The notes beneath the pieces are model-generated. The model saw nothing but the letters and a program-made list of their open reading frames with translations. It did no database searches and had not been told where the DNA came from. Positions 13,508 to 14,141 of a stretch of 14,141 nt of DNA are shown here, one piece after another. The position numbers were made by a program, and so were the translations under genes. The stretch comes from CAYYMZ01 sp964473025 (GTDB lineage Bacteria; Patescibacteriota; UBA1384; DTJR01): assembly GCA_964473025.1 (NCBI GenBank), contig CAYYMZ010000020.1, positions 1-14,141 of the forward strand, read 5' to 3'. Every line of letters starts with the position of its first letter. Positions within the stretch are counted from its first letter, which is position 1.

Positions 13508-14141
13508 ACTCTCGATTATTTTTCCCGCCTATAATGAGGAAAAGAATATTAAAAAATCTCTTGAGAGCGCGGTCAAATTTGCCACGCCACTTGGGGAATA
13601 TGAGGTTATTGTAGTTGACGATGGTAGCACTGATTCCACTCAAGTGGAAGTTTTAAAATACAAAAAAATAAATGATAATGTTCATATTATTTCGCATAGA
13701 AAAAACCTCGGTTACGGAGCGGCTGTTTGGGATGGACTCAAGGCGGCAAAGGGAGAACTGATTTTTTTCACCGATTCCGATATGCAATTTAAAATTAATG
13801 AGCTCAAAAAATTTATTAATACAATAAATGATTGTGATGTTGTTATCGGTTATCGCAAGAAAAGAAGCGAGGGATTTTCAAGGAAACTAAATATGTTTGC
13901 CTGGCGATCGCTTGCCAGAGTGTTCTTATCGCTGAAATTTAGAGATATTGACTGTGCTTTCAAGCTTTTTAAGTCAAAGGTAATTAAAAAAATTAAAGTG
14001 GAATCAACTGGAGCGATGTTCTCGGCAGAGCTTCTGTACCGTGTCAATCAACACGGTTTTAAGGTTCTTGAACTTCCGGTTAATCACTATTTGAGAATTT
14101 ACGGCAAACCGACGGGCGCAAATCCCAAGGTTATTATAAGA
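13491..14141 (+). CDS. Glycosyltransferase family 2, 3' end outside window
   Basis: An open frame of 217 codons runs from the ATG at 13491 to the window end with no stop. It is a second GT2 (GT-A) protein: LSIIFPAYNEEKNI (7-20), VIVVDDGSTDSTQ (39-51), HRKNLGYGAAVWDGL (69-83), FFTDSDMQF (92-100, metal site Asp95/Asp97) and RDIDCAFKLFK (151-161), followed by TGAMFSAELLYR near 173-184. This is the pattern of DPM1-like polyprenyl-phosphate glycosyltransferases. Some members carry a C-terminal GtrA-like or membrane domain, which could lie beyond the edge. It overlaps the previous GT2 gene by 17 nt. It differs clearly from that neighbour, so the two probably use different donors. Confidence 0.9.
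   Translation, partial: MKKKVKLSIIFPAYNEEKNIKKSLESAVKFATPLGEYEVIVVDDGSTDSTQVEVLKYKKINDNVHIISHRKNLGYGAAVWDGLKAAKGELIFFTDSDMQFKINELKKFINTINDCDVVIGYRKKRSEGFSRKLNMFAWRSLARVFLSLKFRDIDCAFKLFKSKVIKKIKVESTGAMFSAELLYRVNQHGFKVLELPVNHYLRIYGKPTGANPKVIIR

Noticed and set aside
1..14141. tRNA genes, CRISPR arrays and transposase genes
   Set aside because: Reading both strands, I saw no tRNA-like cloverleaf, no regularly spaced repeats and no transposase motif.

Overview
This window (about 14.1 kb, moderately AT-rich, standard code with TAA, TAG and TGA all used as stops) looks like a chromosomal surface-polysaccharide locus. It probably comes from an uncultured bacterium of the Candidate Phyla Radiation (Patescibacteria). 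That placement is inference. It rests on small, tightly packed genes, a TrbL/VirB6-like protein in a compact cluster of unknown genes, free-standing four-helix-bundle (S23/IVP) genes, and a glycosyltransferase set typical of such genomes. Because TGA is a stop, the UGA-recoding lineages (Gracilibacteria, Absconditabacteria) are unlikely.

Left part (1-4109, minus strand): a four-gene operon reading toward the left edge. In transcription order it holds a membrane-anchored Ser/Thr-rich protein with four cysteines (TTG start), a large polytopic TrbL/VirB6-like protein with a long hydrophilic C-terminus, a small acidic helical protein, and a hydrophilic protein that runs off the window with an 87-nt proline-rich repeat. 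The genes overlap or are 8-16 nt apart, which suggests part of a type IV secretion or conjugation-like envelope machine.

Middle (4110-4262): a divergent intergenic region. It has an extended -10 promoter for the left operon, a 14-bp perfect palindrome over that promoter, and an orphan Shine-Dalgarno followed by ATG-TAG.

Right part (4263-14141, plus strand): a Wzx-type flippase gene sits between two four-helix-bundle (23S rRNA intervening-sequence type) genes. After it comes an unbroken chain of overlapping genes: two GT4 glycosyltransferases, two O-antigen ligase/polymerase-like membrane proteins, a GT39-like membrane glycosyltransferase and two GT2 glycosyltransferases, the last cut by the window end. 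Together they would build a lipid-linked glycan on the inner face of the membrane, flip it with Wzx, polymerise or transfer it with the Wzy/WaaL-like pair, and add sugars from polyprenyl-phosphate donors made by the GT2 enzymes. No initiating phosphoglycosyltransferase or nucleotide-sugar gene is in view.

Most notable: both four-helix-bundle genes have the same architecture. Each is 119 codons and is enclosed by a perfect 16-17 bp inverted repeat. In both, the right arm starts 20-21 nt after the stop and ends 17-18 nt before the next start codon, yet the two repeats are unrelated in sequence. This is the layout of 23S rRNA intervening sequences, whose ends pair and are cut by RNase III, but here it lies inside a protein-coding operon. 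I propose two IVS-like cassettes that may be excised from, or process, the polysaccharide mRNA.
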